A stretch of 64,000 nucleotides of DNA from Berberis thunbergii (Eukaryota; Streptophyta; Magnoliopsida; Ranunculales; Berberidaceae). The notes under the pieces are model-generated. The model was not told the origin of the DNA, did no database searches, and saw nothing but the letters and a program-made list of their open reading frames with translations. Below are positions 1-11,192 of the stretch, piece after piece (position 1 is the stretch's first letter; each line of letters opens with the position of its first letter). Position numbers and translations under genes: made by a program. The DNA lies in NCBI GenBank assembly GCA_003290165.1, contig QNQO01000512.1, forward strand, positions 558,001-622,000, written 5' to 3'.

Positions 1-860
1 CATTGGTTGGGCTCGAAATGTTTCCTCAGAACTTGCTTATCATGAGTTGTTTTCATCTTCGCCTTGTATATTCGGGAATTATCATAGGCATCATTCCGCA
101 ACTCCTCAATTTCAGTTAACTGAAGTTTCCATTGAATACATGCATCATTGAGATCAAAGTTAGTGCTTTTTACGGCCCAATAAGCGTGATGTTCTAACTC
201 AACAGGTAAATGACAGATTTTTCCATATATAAGCCGATATGGAGACATCCCGAGAATTGTCTTATAAGGGGTACGGTAAGCCCAAAGTGCATCAGGAAGG
301 TGCAATGACCAATCCTTCCTATCAGGATTCACCATTTTCTCCAAGATTTGTTTTACTTCTCGATTTGCCAACTCAGCTTGGCCATTTGTCTGCAGATGAT
401 AGGCATTGGCAACCTTGTGATGAACTCCATACCTGCGCATCAAAGCTTCAAAAGAGCGATTACATAAATGAGTCCCCTGATCACTAATAATGGCTCGTGG
501 TGTACCGAAACGGGATAGAATGTGTTCTTTGATAAACTTGACAACAATGTTGTTGTCATTGTTTCGGCACGCCATAGTCTCAACCCATTTGGGCACATAG
601 TCCACTGCAAGCAAAATATACAAATATCCAAAAGAAGGTGGAAAATGTCCCATAAAATCAATACCCCAACAATCAAATATCTCAATGACTAGGGTGGGGT
701 TAAGTGGCATCATGTGTCTCCGGGACAGTGCACCTAACTTCTGGCATCTATCACAAGAACGACAATGTCCTTAAACAATGTAGGCCAATATAATCCAGAT
801 TGTAAAATTTTTGCAACGATCTTTTCATAAAAAAATGGCCTCCATAAGCTGCACTATGAC
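1..860 (-). pseudogene. Athila-like integrase (broken)
   Basis: Integrase joins retrotransposon cDNA to host DNA. On the minus strand the HHCC zinc-finger region lies at about 740-860 and the core follows. The three catalytic acids are visible: D in [11 protein letters not shown] (about 655), D in SDQGTH (about 475) and E in NGQAEL (about 365). The core frame is open to the window edge, but two frameshifts disrupt the zinc-finger region: one at a run of T near 830 and one near 765, between [10 protein letters not shown] and HCRSCDRCQ. The C-terminal end and any env-like region are outside the window. Confidence 0.8.
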
Positions 861-1521
861 AAAAATGTAAGACACTTTCAATCTCACCTTCAGGGATACA
901 ACGCCTCATGATTTGGTCAGAGCAATACTTATATAGATAAGGATCATTCCAATAAAAATTTATTACCTCGACCAAAAAATTGCGTTTATCTTGAGCACTC
1001 CATGATGATGGAACTTTGTCGGAAACCAAGTAATCAACAATGTGTGCATACCATGGTACTTGAGTGACGGCGAATAGGTGTTCATCAGGGAAGTCATCAC
1101 GGATGGGTGGGCCATTGGCAGAGTCACTGAACTCCAAACGAGACAAGTGATCCGCCACAACATTCTCTACCCCATTCTTATCCTTTATAGTTAGATCAAA
1201 TTCCTGCAGAAGTAAAATCCACCTAATCAATCTTGCCTTAGCATCCTTTTTAGAAATAAAGAACTTAAGAGCCGCATGGTCAGTAAAAACAGTGATAGGT
1301 GTACCAATCAAATAAGCACAGAATTTATCTAAAGCAAAAACTACAGCTAGCAACTCTTTTTCAGTAGTCGAATAATTCTTTTGAGCATCATTAAGTGTTC
1401 GACTAGCATAGTAAACAACAAATGGCTTCCCTTCCCTTCGTTGTCCCAAGACTGCCCCCGCAACATAGTTGCTTGCATCACACATTATCTCAAATGGTAA
1501 AGTCCAATCCGGTGGCTGCAT
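751..1521 (-). pseudogene. Athila-like RNase H domain
   Basis: This is the RNase H part of pol, which degrades the RNA of the RNA-DNA hybrid during reverse transcription. The acidic residues expected for the Ty3/gypsy RNase H fold are present: D in CDASNYVAGAVLG, E in STTEKELLAVV, D in VFTDHAALK and D in VADHLSRL. This stretch of about 250 codons is open, but it is separated by stops and frame changes from RT upstream and by a frameshift from integrase downstream. It is therefore a domain remnant, not a separate gene. Confidence 0.8.
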
Positions 1522-1643
1522 GATGGGGTAGAGGTGACCCTATCAATGAGTTTTCGGAAGGCGTCCTCACACTCTTGTGTCCATTGGAACACGACATCTT
1601 TGACCAGTAAGCTGCTTAATGGTCTAGAGATGGCAGACAAATT

Positions 1644-2709
1644 CTATATGAATCTCCTATAAAAACCTGCGTGCCCTAGAAATGATCTCACATCCTTGAC
1701 ACTTTTAGGTGTAGGTAATTTAGAAATGAATTCAATTTTAGCTTTATCAACCTCGATTCCTTTGTTAGAAACTATGTGTCCCGGAACTATTCCATAAGAA
1801 ACCATGAAATTACATTTTTTCCAATTAAGCATCAGACCCTTCTCTTCACATCTACTTAAAACAACCTTCAAGTGAAGTAAACATGAATCAAAGGAATCAC
1901 CAAAAGCAGTCAAATCATCCATGAAAATTCCATATATTTTTCAACCATGTCACTAAAAATACTCATCATGCATTGCTGAAAAGTAGTCGATGCAATACAC
2001 AAACCAAATGGCATACGCCGAAAAACATAAGTACCAAAAGACATGTGAAAGTAGTCTCATCCTGATCCTCTAATGAAATCTCAATCTGATAATATCCTGA
2101 ATACCCATCTAGAAAGCAATAGAAAGAATGACCAGCTACTCGCTTTAAGATTTGGTCTATGAATGGAAGTGGGAAGTGATCCTTGCGGGTGACAGAATTA
2201 AGTTTCCTATAATCAATGCACATGCGCCACCCTGTAACTACCTTAGTAGGAACAATCACCCCCTCATCATTAGTCACTACTGTTATTCCCGATTTCTTGG
2301 GAACTACTTGAGTTGGACTAACCCACTTGCTATCAGAGATGGGATAAATGATGCCTGCATCTAACAATTTTAAAACTTCCTTTTTCACCACCTCTTTCAT
2401 AGTAGGGTTAAGTCGTCTTTGAGGATCTCCACGGGGGTTAGCTCTTTCTTCTAAGTGGATCCTATGGGAACATATTAAGGGGCTAATACCTTTAATGTCA
2501 GCTATAGTCCAACCTAATGCAGATTTGTGCTCACGTAACATATTAATCAATTCTTCTTCTTGTGAGCTAACAAGCACGGAAGAAATAATAACAGGAAAGA
2601 TATCACCTGGTCCGAGGAATGCATGTTTAAGTCCCTCAGGCAGTGGAGCTAGGTCAACTTTCAGAGTTTCCACGGTGGATGGTTGTGGTTTCTGTCTTTC
2701 CTTTGGCAA
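1644..2709 (-). pseudogene. Athila-like reverse transcriptase (frameshifted)
   Basis: The RT palm and fingers are read in two pieces, 2709 to about 1966 and 1922 to 1644 on the minus strand. Recognisable motifs are CIDYRKLNSVT, HFPLPFIDQIL, LDGYSGYYQI and, in the second piece, the MDDLTAFGDSF box (the YxDD-type motif region) and FLGHAGFYRRFI. Frame changes occur around 1940-2060, after the TTFTC motif and again before the MDD box, so no continuous RT can be translated. The region before the RT start (about 2500-2709) is the protease-RT linker. Confidence 0.8.
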
Positions 2710-2727
2710 CTCCTCAAAGCATGGTTT

Positions 2728-3260
2728 TCATTGTCGCCCTCCTTTATCCTTTAACCCTGAAACAACAGAAATATCAAAAGCATTGTCAGGATAAAGTGAA
2801 TTCTCAAAATCAGAAATAGAAAAGAGGTATTCTAAGGTTTCAGAATCTGCGCTCAGGAGCGCCTCCTCTGATATCAGCGTGTCTATCATGTAGGTATGAT
2901 GACACTCATCATCATCACGTGGTTGCTTGCTAATATTGAATATGTTGACCTCCAGAGTCATGTTCCCAAAAGACAGCTTCATTAGACCGTTCCTGCAATT
3001 GATAAGAGCGTTAGCTGTGGCAAGAAAATGTCTACCTAAAATAATTGGAACTGTAGACTCCATATTAACTGCAGAATGAGTATCTAAAATAAGAAAGTCG
3101 ACGAAATAGTAAAACTTTTCAATCTGAAGCAAGACATCCTCAACTATTCCTCTTGGCTTCTTAACCGATCTATCGGCCAATTGTAGTACCACGGATGTGG
3201 GTTTACACTTGCCCCTAAATCCAGCAAGGCTTGGCCGAACTCATGAGTCCCAATCTGGCA
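2728..3260 (-). pseudogene. Athila-like aspartic protease region
   Basis: The retropepsin active site is seen as LLDLGASVN near 3215-3240 (family DSG/DTG-type, here DLG). Just after it the frame changes near 3190, and the protease body continues in another frame (VPIILGRHFLATANALI, typical of the flap and C-terminal half of plant gypsy proteases). This is the gag-pol processing enzyme in intact elements; here it is broken. Confidence 0.7.
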
Positions 3261-4675
3261 AGTGACTGTAGGACACCCTGGATCTTTGTACTTGGGTTGT
3301 GTCCTGTGCTCAATCACTGCACTTACCTGTTCTGTCAAGAAGGCAGTCTTTTTGACATGATGTTTCCTCTTGATAGTGCATAGATCCTTGATGACCCTCG
3401 CATAAGTTGGTACATGTTTAATCACATGTAGCAAAGGTAAGTTAATTTTAACCTGTTTCAAGTGTTCTAGAATCTCGCCATGCATTTCCGATTTCTTTCC
3501 AGTAGGTCGTAGTGATTGAGGAAAATGAACTGGAATTGGAATGTTCCTGTTGGGCTCATCTTCAGGGATGCTCTCCTTTGCACTTGGGGAGGTGCCTATC
3601 GTCGTGGACGAGCTTGACCCGTTTAAAATCTTACCACTCCGAGTAGTGATGACATTAACCTCTTTGACATTTTGAGAGTCTGAAGTAGTGGTTTGTGCCT
3701 CATAAACCCCTCTTATCTCAGTCAAGGTCGGGCAATCTTGTGTGAAGTGTTCAACTCCCCCGCATATAAAATAGGCGTCCTGTAGCTCATTTCTGGCAAC
3801 AGTATGTGTGGGCCTACCATCCTTCGTCTTAAGTGCCTCTAACTCCCTAGTTACTCTATCCAATTGGGCTCTAAGGTTGTCCTCTTCCCTAAGTTGGTAG
3901 ACTCCAGCTGAGCTTGTTCTATCCGTGCTCTCAGTAGCACTTGGACCAGTCCAAGTATGAGCCTTTTCAGCCAACTCATTCAGGTACTCAATGGCCTCGT
4001 CAGGGTCCTTTTGCAAAAACTCTCCATTACACATCATCTCAACGAACTGACGTTCTCTACTGGTGAGCCCCTCATAAAAATAACTGACTAAGCGCAAACT
4101 CTCATACCCATGGTGTGGGCATGTATTCAAAAGATCCTTGAACCTTTCCCATGCTTGATATAATGTCTCGCTATTCTTTTGGGTGAAGGTAGAAATCTGT
4201 CTCTTTAGACCATTGGTTTTGTGGTGAGGAAAGTATTTATTAAAAAATGCTTGGGTCATCTCCTCTCACGAACCTATAGACCTTGGTCGCAAAAAGTATT
4301 ACCAACTCTTCAAAACCTTAGTCTAACCGAGTCTACAGCCTCAACTTTGTTGTGAAAAGTGGTCACAACTTTCTCGAATTCCCTAATGTGAACATAAGGA
4401 TTCTCACTCTCTAGGCCATGAAAAGTGGGTAATAATTGTATCATACCTGGCTTAAAATCTAGCTTTGGTGTACTTGGTGCAAACATGATACATGATGGAG
4501 TAGCAGTGCGCGTGAGGTGGAGATAATCCTTTAGCGACCAAACATGGCAATCTTCGTGATTACTCATGGTGTTAGAATTAGAAGTAGAATTTAATTTGGT
4601 CTCAATGTGAATTTGTGGGTGTTCTAAATTTGGGATCCTAATTAGTCTCCCTAAGTGGTCTCTATTCCCACTCAC
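3144..4675 (-). pseudogene. Athila-like gag
   Basis: Gag is the structural protein of the retrotransposon particle. Two open pieces (4675-4310 and 4259-3144) carry the retrotransposon gag domain, with FFNKYFPHHKTN, LYQAWERFKDLL, CPHHGYESLRL and FVEMMCNGEFL, all typical of Athila. A zinc-knuckle-like motif follows (FICGGVEHFTQDC); the first cysteine of the usual CxxC is replaced by tyrosine. A frame break lies near 4260-4310. The C-terminal part runs into the protease. Confidence 0.8.
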
Positions 4676-4820
4676 TCTCCCAATGTCTTTTTTTTTGTTT
4701 TTTTAGAAATAAAATAAAATAAAAATTAAACTGGATCTAAAACCTAAAAATAGAATAAAATAAAATAAAACAATGAGCAAGAAAGATAATACCCGAAACC
4801 TTCTTTATAGAATAACACTT

Positions 4821-4840
4821 GTGCCCTGACAATGACGCCA
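4821..4840 (-). other. Primer binding site of the Athila-like element
   Basis: Minus-strand TGGCGTCATTGTCAGGGCAC resembles the TGGCGCCGTTGCCGGGG-type primer binding site of Athila and Tat elements. It lies about 5 bases inside the LTR edge, the usual position. Confidence 0.65.
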
Positions 4841-4845
4841 AAATT

Positions 4846-6365
4846 TGATTACGCCCAAACAATACATGCGGTCAGTTGCAGTAAAGATTGGGGTGTCAAT
4901 CACACGAGAAAAAGCGATCTACAAAACAAGGTCAAGGAAGAAAAAAATACGCAAAACTAAATGTAAGAAATTCTAGCAATTTTAAAATGTGAAATTGAAT
5001 TTAGTTTAATAAAAATCAAGTTTGGAGAAATCACAAGGTTCCAAGAAATCCTTCTAGATTTCACGCACCAACTAGTATTGATTCGCTATGATGACTCGAT
5101 TACGTGTTTCACATCCCAAACAATATAATCGGAAAAATATTCTTTAATGCATTAATATACCCTAATGTAAATGGATTTTAGATTTCACTTTTTCTAGAAA
5201 GCACCAAGGTTGGTCATATGTGATATCTTAAACTTACGATATATCCGGAGACAATAACGTAATAAAAGATGATCATATATAATTAACCTACCGGAATCAA
5301 TTGATCCTTAAAAATTCCACACATAAGAAAAGCGTGACTAAACTTATATGGAGAAGAAAACGACAACCACCGGAATAATAATCTACGAAAAAAATTATGA
5401 AATCTTTGTCAATAAAATAACATAAATTCCTATATCAAATAAAAGTGAGAATCATAAACACCATTATTCATCGTGAAAGCATAAAACGAATCAAATACTA
5501 ATTAAGTGTGTTACATCTAGGAGTTTGTCTCTTCAACTTGCGTGGAGTTTCATCGGCATGGCAGCGCGTGGCGAATCAATGATGCGCACATTGATGCTGC
5601 TGCGCACTCCCTGCTGTCATGGACAGCGTGTTGGTTGCTCGCTGCTCTGTGTTTTTGGCTGCTTGCTGGACAACGTTTTGCGTTGCTGCACTCTTGCGCT
5701 ATCTCATGTTTTGTCCCCTGTTGTTGCTGCCTTCTTTTGTGTTAAAAAGAGAGAACAAGCCGTTCTTCTTGTGGTTCAAAGAAACCAAAACTCCTCTTTC
5801 AATTGGCTGCTGTCCTGCGTTTCCTTCCTCCACCAATTTCAATTGGAAGCCCCCATTTCAATTGTAAACAAACTCCTCATATATTCTAATGATAGATGCA
5901 GGCATATCATTTACATATTTGAGACATGAAGCATTTACTATCTTCCACCAATTTCCATTGGAAACAAACTCCTTATTGGTCCTCCAATTGGCAACCCAAT
6001 ACAAATTGAAAACCACCAACAAAAGGAAACAAAAGCGGTCCATATATACTTGTAAACCAAATACAATTGGAAACCACCCCTTTTGTTTAGATTATCTTCT
6101 AATAACAGGAAATATGGATTTAGTTATGTTCATTCATATCACCTCTTTGTTCCACCAAAATGCAAAGCTAAATTCCTTTATTTTATTTCTTTGTTTCTCT
6201 TAATATTTGGCTTGAGTGTCTCTCGCTCCACTTCGTCAATTTGTCTATGAATCACTATTATTCGCCACGCTAATGCACATTTGTCATTTAAACTCTAAAT
6301 CCTACAAAAATAAAAAAATAACATAATTAAACTAAAATACACTATTTGAAACACTAACAAACATA
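4846..6365 (-). repeat. 5' LTR of the Athila-like element (about 1.5 kb)
   Basis: The LTR lies between the PBS and the start of the disrupted Tat element. The inner edge, read on the minus strand, ends GCGTAATCA just before the PBS. The outer edge is placed near the CA at 6362-6363. No supportable gene is inside; short open frames at 5525-6203 are AT-rich and resemble no family. The second LTR is outside the window, so identity between LTRs cannot be judged. Confidence 0.6.
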
Positions 6366-6407
6366 AGTTAGGAGGTATATTATGTAATAATTATGTGAAT
6401 ATCACTA

Positions 6408-7178
6408 TGCGAGACATGGTGAGGATCGACCCGACAATAATCACCCATAATCACCCATTGCCTAGAGGTGGATCCCGTGAGGAAAATCATTAGGCAGAAT
6501 AATAGGCTCGTGGCGCCCAAAAAGAACGCGGTCATAAACAAGGAGGTACAATGTTTACTCAACACATACATGATTAAGGAAGCGCAATACCCCTACTTGC
6601 TGGTGAACACCGTTCTTGTAAAAAAAGAAGGGAAATGGAGAGTATGTGTGGACTACACGGACTTGAACAAAGCCTCTTTAAGGATAACTTCCCACTCCCT
6701 CGCATCGATCAGATCGTGGACGCCATAGTCGGGCACAACTTACTCAGTTTCATGGACCCTATTTAGGCTACAATCAAATATTGATGCACACCCCAGATCA
6801 AGAGAAAATCTCTTTCGTAATGGAAAGAGCGATATACTGCTATAGGGTAATGTCATTCGGCTTAAAAACACAGGTACTACATCTTAACGACTAGTCAACC
6901 GAATGTGCAAAGAACAGATCTGTAGGAATATGGAGGTCTACATAATTGATATGCATGTCAAGAGCTTTCGTAGCCCCAACCACATACACGACCTCTCCGA
7001 AGCGTTTAACCAACTCAGGAAATACCAGATGAAGTTCAACCCACAAATATGCACGTTCGGAGTCGAGTCAAGAAAATTCCTAGTCTATATAGTGAACAAG
7101 AGAGGAATCAAAGCTGACCCAAAACAGATTCAGGCCATTTTCGACATGAAAGCCCCGACCGACATCGGAGACGTTTAG
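6408..7178 (+). pseudogene. Tat-type reverse transcriptase (broken), element A
   Basis: Homology begins abruptly with DMVRIDPTIITH, the region just upstream of RT in Tat elements. It continues as RLVAPKKNAVINKEVQ, GKWRVCVDYTDLNKA and, after frame changes, LPRIDQIVD and the MPFGLKN-like block. The catalytic YVDD box is read here as VYIIDMHVKS, so at least one catalytic aspartate is lost. The connection region (KFNPQICTFGVESRKFL, RGIKADPKQIQAI) is clear. At least three frame changes occur. Confidence 0.8.
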
Positions 7179-7261
7179 AGTCTGACGGGGGAGGGGGGTA
7201 GCAACACTCAACATATTTATATTAAATGCCTCCCTTTCTTTAAGATACTAAGAGGGAGCAA

Positions 7262-8180
7262 ATGATTCTCTTGGACGAAGAGTACGAACAAACCTTTCAG
7301 AGCCTAAAAGCATACATGGAAAGTATGGAGCTACTTTCAAAACCTGCGATAAGGGAAACACTCTACTTGTACTTGTTTGTTTCCAAGCACGCTGTCAGCT
7401 CAGCCTTCATACAAGACGATCGAGGGACCCAAAAACCAGTGTATTACACTAGTAAAACCTTCATGGAAGCAGAGGTACACTATCTGGACTTGAAGAAGCT
7501 GGCTCTGGCACTGGTTGTATCCTCCAGGAAATTGAGGCCTTATTTTCAGACCCATTCTATAATGGTTCTGACCAAGCATCCGCTCCGCTCGGTATTATAT
7601 AAACCCGAGCTATCCGACAGAATGATAAAATTGTCAGTGGAGCTCGAACAGTTTGACATAAAAAACGTTCCAAAAACCACCATCAAAGCCCAGGCACTGT
7701 CAAATTTCATTGCTCAGTTCACCAGTGGAGAAGAGCCAAAGACAAACCACCAACCATCAGATTTGAATGCCCAAACATGGATCTATTGTTGCGACGAGTT
7801 ATCGACTGGGAAGGCAAGTAGAACGGGGATCACACTCCGCTCCCCAAGCGGCTCCATACTTGAAAAAATAGTCTGATTTGACTTCCCCGCTTCAAACAAT
7901 GAAGCTGAGTACGAAGCCCTCTTGTCCGACCTAAAACTAGCATTAGGGATTAGTATAGATCGCCTAACGACATACAACAACTCAAGGATGGTAGTCAACC
8001 AGGTCAAAGGGGATATCAACATAAAAGACCCCCGCATGATAGCCTACCACGATAAGGTACTTGGTATAATGAGCAGATTCAAAAGGTGTGAACTAAGATA
8101 ATGCCCCCGAGACGACAACAAAAGAGCTGACGTACTAGCCAAAGAAGCCTCAGCTTCCGACGAAGTCTCAAGCGGCCTCA
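7262..8180 (+). pseudogene. Tandem RNase H domains of Tat element A
   Basis: The first domain (about 7262-7735) is the ordinary gypsy RNase H, with PVYYTSKTFMEAEVHYLDL and the SNFIAQF tail. The second (about 7760-8110) is the archaeal-type RNase H found in the Tat lineage, with GITLRSPSG and the conserved FPASNNEAEYEALLSDLKLA block carrying the catalytic glutamate. A stop interrupts the second domain at 7876 (TGA where the family usually has arginine), consistent with CGA to TGA decay. Confidence 0.75.
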
Positions 8181-8197
8181 TCGAATACCAAGAACAA

Positions 8198-9366
8198 TTG
8201 ATCCTTGACGAAGAAGAGCCTAAAAATATCTGCGTTGCAGACGCACAATCAAATTGGATGACTCCGATACTCGAATACATTGCAACCAGAGCCTTTCCAA
8301 CCGAGAAGGTCGAATCCAGAATACTAAAAAATAGAACAACAATTTACACTCTCCTAAATGACAAAGTATACAGGAGATCTATGATAGGACCCCTGCTTCG
8401 ATGTCTGTCACCTTCAGAGGCGAGTCATGTCCTGGGAAGGATCCACAACGATATATGCGAGAATCGCTCGGACGGAAGAACCCTCGCCCATAAAGCTTTA
8501 ACTTTAGGATACTATTGCTCGACCATGCAGCAAGAAGCCAAAGATACTGTCCACAAGTGCGACAAATGTCAGAGGTTCGCCCCATACACACATATGCCTG
8601 CCAAGCTACTGACTTCGATGACTAGTTTGTGGCCATTCGCACAATGAAGAATGGACATCGTCGGACCGCTCCCAGCATCAGTCGATAAAAAGTTTATTCT
8701 TGTGGTCGTCGACTACTTCACCAAGTGGGTCAAGGCCGAGCCCCTATCCAAAATAGAGCAGGTCCAAATCGAAAAATTCATATGCGCCACCATCGTCTGT
8801 AGATTTGACATCCCTAGAGTATTGGTCAGCGACAACGGAACTCAGTTTGAAGGTATCAAGGTTAAAAAATTGTGCGAAAGTTTGAATATTGATCACCACT
8901 CCTCCTCACCAGGGCACCCCCAAGCCAACGGCCAACCAGAGGTTACCTGCCAAACAATCCTCAAGGTGATCAAAAGGAAGTTTGATGCGGCCAAGGGAAA
9001 AATGAGTTTCAGAGCTACCAGGAGTACTCTGGGCGTATCGGACAACCAAGAGAATTCCTACCAGAAAACACCTTTTGCCCTGGCATATGGGTCAGAAGTT
9101 ATGGTCCGGGTAGAACTTGAGGTGCCAACCTTCCTAGCGAAAGACTTCAGACAAGATGGCAATGACAAAGCCTTGCGCGTTGGACTAGACCCTCTTGAAG
9201 AGAAGCGGGATCTAGCCTCCGCCAAGATAGCCGCCTACCAACAACGAATGGCGCAATACTACAACCAGAAGGTCAAGCCACACAAATTGAAGAAGGGGAA
9301 TTGGGTACTCAGAAAGACCCAGCAAAACACCAAAGATGCCAGCGCGGGAAAGCTAAATCCAAACTA
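8198..9366 (+). pseudogene. Tat-type integrase, element A
   Basis: The zinc-finger region includes HNDICENRSDGRTLAHKAL and CDKCQRFAPY. The core shows catalytic D in MDIVGPLP (8651), D in VSDNGTQFEG (about 8830) and E in HPQANGQPEV (about 8940). A TGA at 8645 replaces an expected tryptophan just before the core and splits the frame. The core and C-terminal part stay open for 238 codons to 9367, ending in KLKKGNWVLRK, the usual position for the integrase end. It is the best preserved part of element A. Confidence 0.8.
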
Positions 9367-9529
9367 GAAATGACCACACAGAGTTGTCATGGTCAACAGG
9401 CCGGGAACGTATTGAAAGACGCGTACAGTGACGGGCTTAAATGACCATGGAATGTAGAGCATCTCAAAAAATATTATCAATAAAATATTTGCTTTTAATA
9501 AAACTTTCACTGATGTCCATTACAACTCT

Positions 9530-10905
9530 CGACGAACCCGACTATGTCCAGACTCAAATATCTGCCCAACACCTAGTCTGCTACATGCGGTCCAAGACGG
9601 CCGAGGAAGGGGGAGTCTAGTTAGCGCTTGTCCGTTGATGACGACAACTCGCCAAGGGTTCATTGCTCTCCAACAGACAATGAATGTTGAACTTACTTGG
9701 CAAGCTTAGATAGTTCACGACTGATGACGATAGCTTCCGGTGCCCAACGCCTAGTCCGTTGCGCGCGGAGTACGACGACTGAGGAAGTGGGAGTCTAGTT
9801 AGCACTTGTTTGCTGATGACGATGACTCGCTAAGAGATCATTGCTCCCCAACAGACAATGATCGTCGAGTTTACCAGGCAATCTTAGTCAGTTCGCGACT
9901 GATGATGATGGCTTCATGTGTCCAACGCCTAGTCCGCTGTATGCGGACCACGACGGCCGAGGAAGTGGGAGTCTAGTCATCGTCTGTCCGCTGATGACGA
10001 CGACTCTCCAAGGGGATCATTGTTCTCCAACATACAATGATCACCGAACTTACCAGGCTAGCTTAATCTGTTTGAGACTGATGATGATGGCTTCTGGTGC
10101 CTAGTGCCTAGTCAGCTGTGCGCGGACCACAACGGCCAAGGAAGTGGGAGTCTAGTCAATGCTTGTCCGCTGATGATGACGACTCGCCAAGGGATCATTG
10201 CTCTCCAACAGACAATGATCGCCAAACTTACCAGGCAAGCTTGGTAAGTTCGCGACTGATGACGATGGATTTTGGTGCCCAATGCCTAGTCCGTTGCGCG
10301 TGGACCACGACGACCGAGGAAGTGGGAGTCTAGTTAGTGCTTGTCCGCTGATGACGATGATTCATCAATGGATCATTGCTCTCCAACAGATAATGATCGT
10401 CAAACTTACCAGGCAAACTTAGTTAGTTCGCGACTGATGACGATGGCTTTTGGTGCCCAACGCCTAGTCCATTGCTCGCGGACCACGACGGTCAAGGAAG
10501 TGGGAGTCTAGTGAGCGCTTGTACACTAATGTCGATAACTCGCCAAGGGATCATTGCTCTCCAACAGACAATGATCGCCAAACTTACCATGCAAGCTTAG
10601 TCAATTCGTGACTGATGACAACGGCTTCTGGTGCCCAACGCCTAGTCAGCTACGCGCACACCATGATGGCAGAGGAAGTGAGAGTCTTGTCAGCGCTTGT
10701 CCGCTGATGACGATGACTCGCCAAGGAATCATTGCCCTCCAACAGACAATGATCGCCGAACTTGTTAGGTAAGCCTAGTTAGTCCGCAACTGATGATGAT
10801 GACTTTTGGCACCCAACGCCTTGTTCGCCGCACACGAAACATAATGACCGAGGAAGCAAAAGTCTAGTTAGCGCTTGTCTGCTGATGACAACAACTCTCC
10901 AAATG
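9530..10905 (+). repeat. 178-bp tandem repeat, about 8 copies (3' UTR of element A)
   Basis: The anchor GAGTCTAG (or a variant) recurs at 9613, 9791, 9969, 10148, 10326, 10504, 10682 and about 10859, giving spacings of 177-179 bases. Each unit contains an imperfect inverted repeat, GATCATTG then CAATGATC, about 14 bases apart. The array starts soon after the integrase stop and ends just before the antisense ORF. Small open frames inside (for example 9916-10104 and 10118-10333) are repeat shadows. Confidence 0.9.
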
Positions 10906-11192
10906 ATTAGCGCACCGCGAAAAATAACAGTCTTTAGTGCACCTCAACACAGTCGGCACGCACAGGCAACAACGGCTCATGAAGACAACAACCAAAGGCA
11001 GCCAAAACACTATGACTGACAAAAACAAATGCTCCACCCAGTAGTACAAATTCTACGATCTACAAAGCATCTAAAGAAAACTCGACATTACAGGGAAAAA
11101 CAATACTTTCATTAAAAAGGTAAATAATGTTTTTCTGTTCTGGGAAGGATGTTACAACTATGTTAAGAAGAGACAACCTCCTCTACATCTAG

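Larger units (their letters stand above)
1..6365 (-). mobile_element. Athila-like Ty3/gypsy retrotransposon, 3' end cut by the window edge
   Basis: Read on the minus strand, the order is 5' LTR, PBS, gag, protease, RT, RNase H, integrase, and the element leaves the window inside the integrase C-terminal part. Gag, RNase H and RT wording is characteristic of the Athila lineage (known family). Several frameshifts break the polyprotein, so this copy is defective. To its right lies a Tat-type pol reading the opposite way that begins abruptly in RT, so the Athila element probably inserted into that older element; the other half would lie left of the window. The right boundary (about 6363) is inferred from a CA dinucleotide just before Tat homology starts and is uncertain by some tens of bases. 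Confidence 0.85.

Noticed and set aside
440..685. 81-codon minus-strand frame in the integrase region
   Set aside because: It is a shadow; the integrase core motifs are in another minus-strand frame of the same stretch.
5525..6203. Several plus-strand open frames in the Athila LTR
   Set aside because: Hydrophobic, low-information products overlapping in three frames within LTR sequence; no family resemblance.
9916..10333. Open frames within the 178-bp repeat of element A (and similar at 17798-18007)
   Set aside because: They are translations of the tandem repeat and change with each unit.
9530..10905. CRISPR-like array or centromeric satellite
   Set aside because: Units are 178 bp without unique spacers, in a eukaryotic retrotransposon 3' UTR; only 8 copies, so not itself a centromere array.
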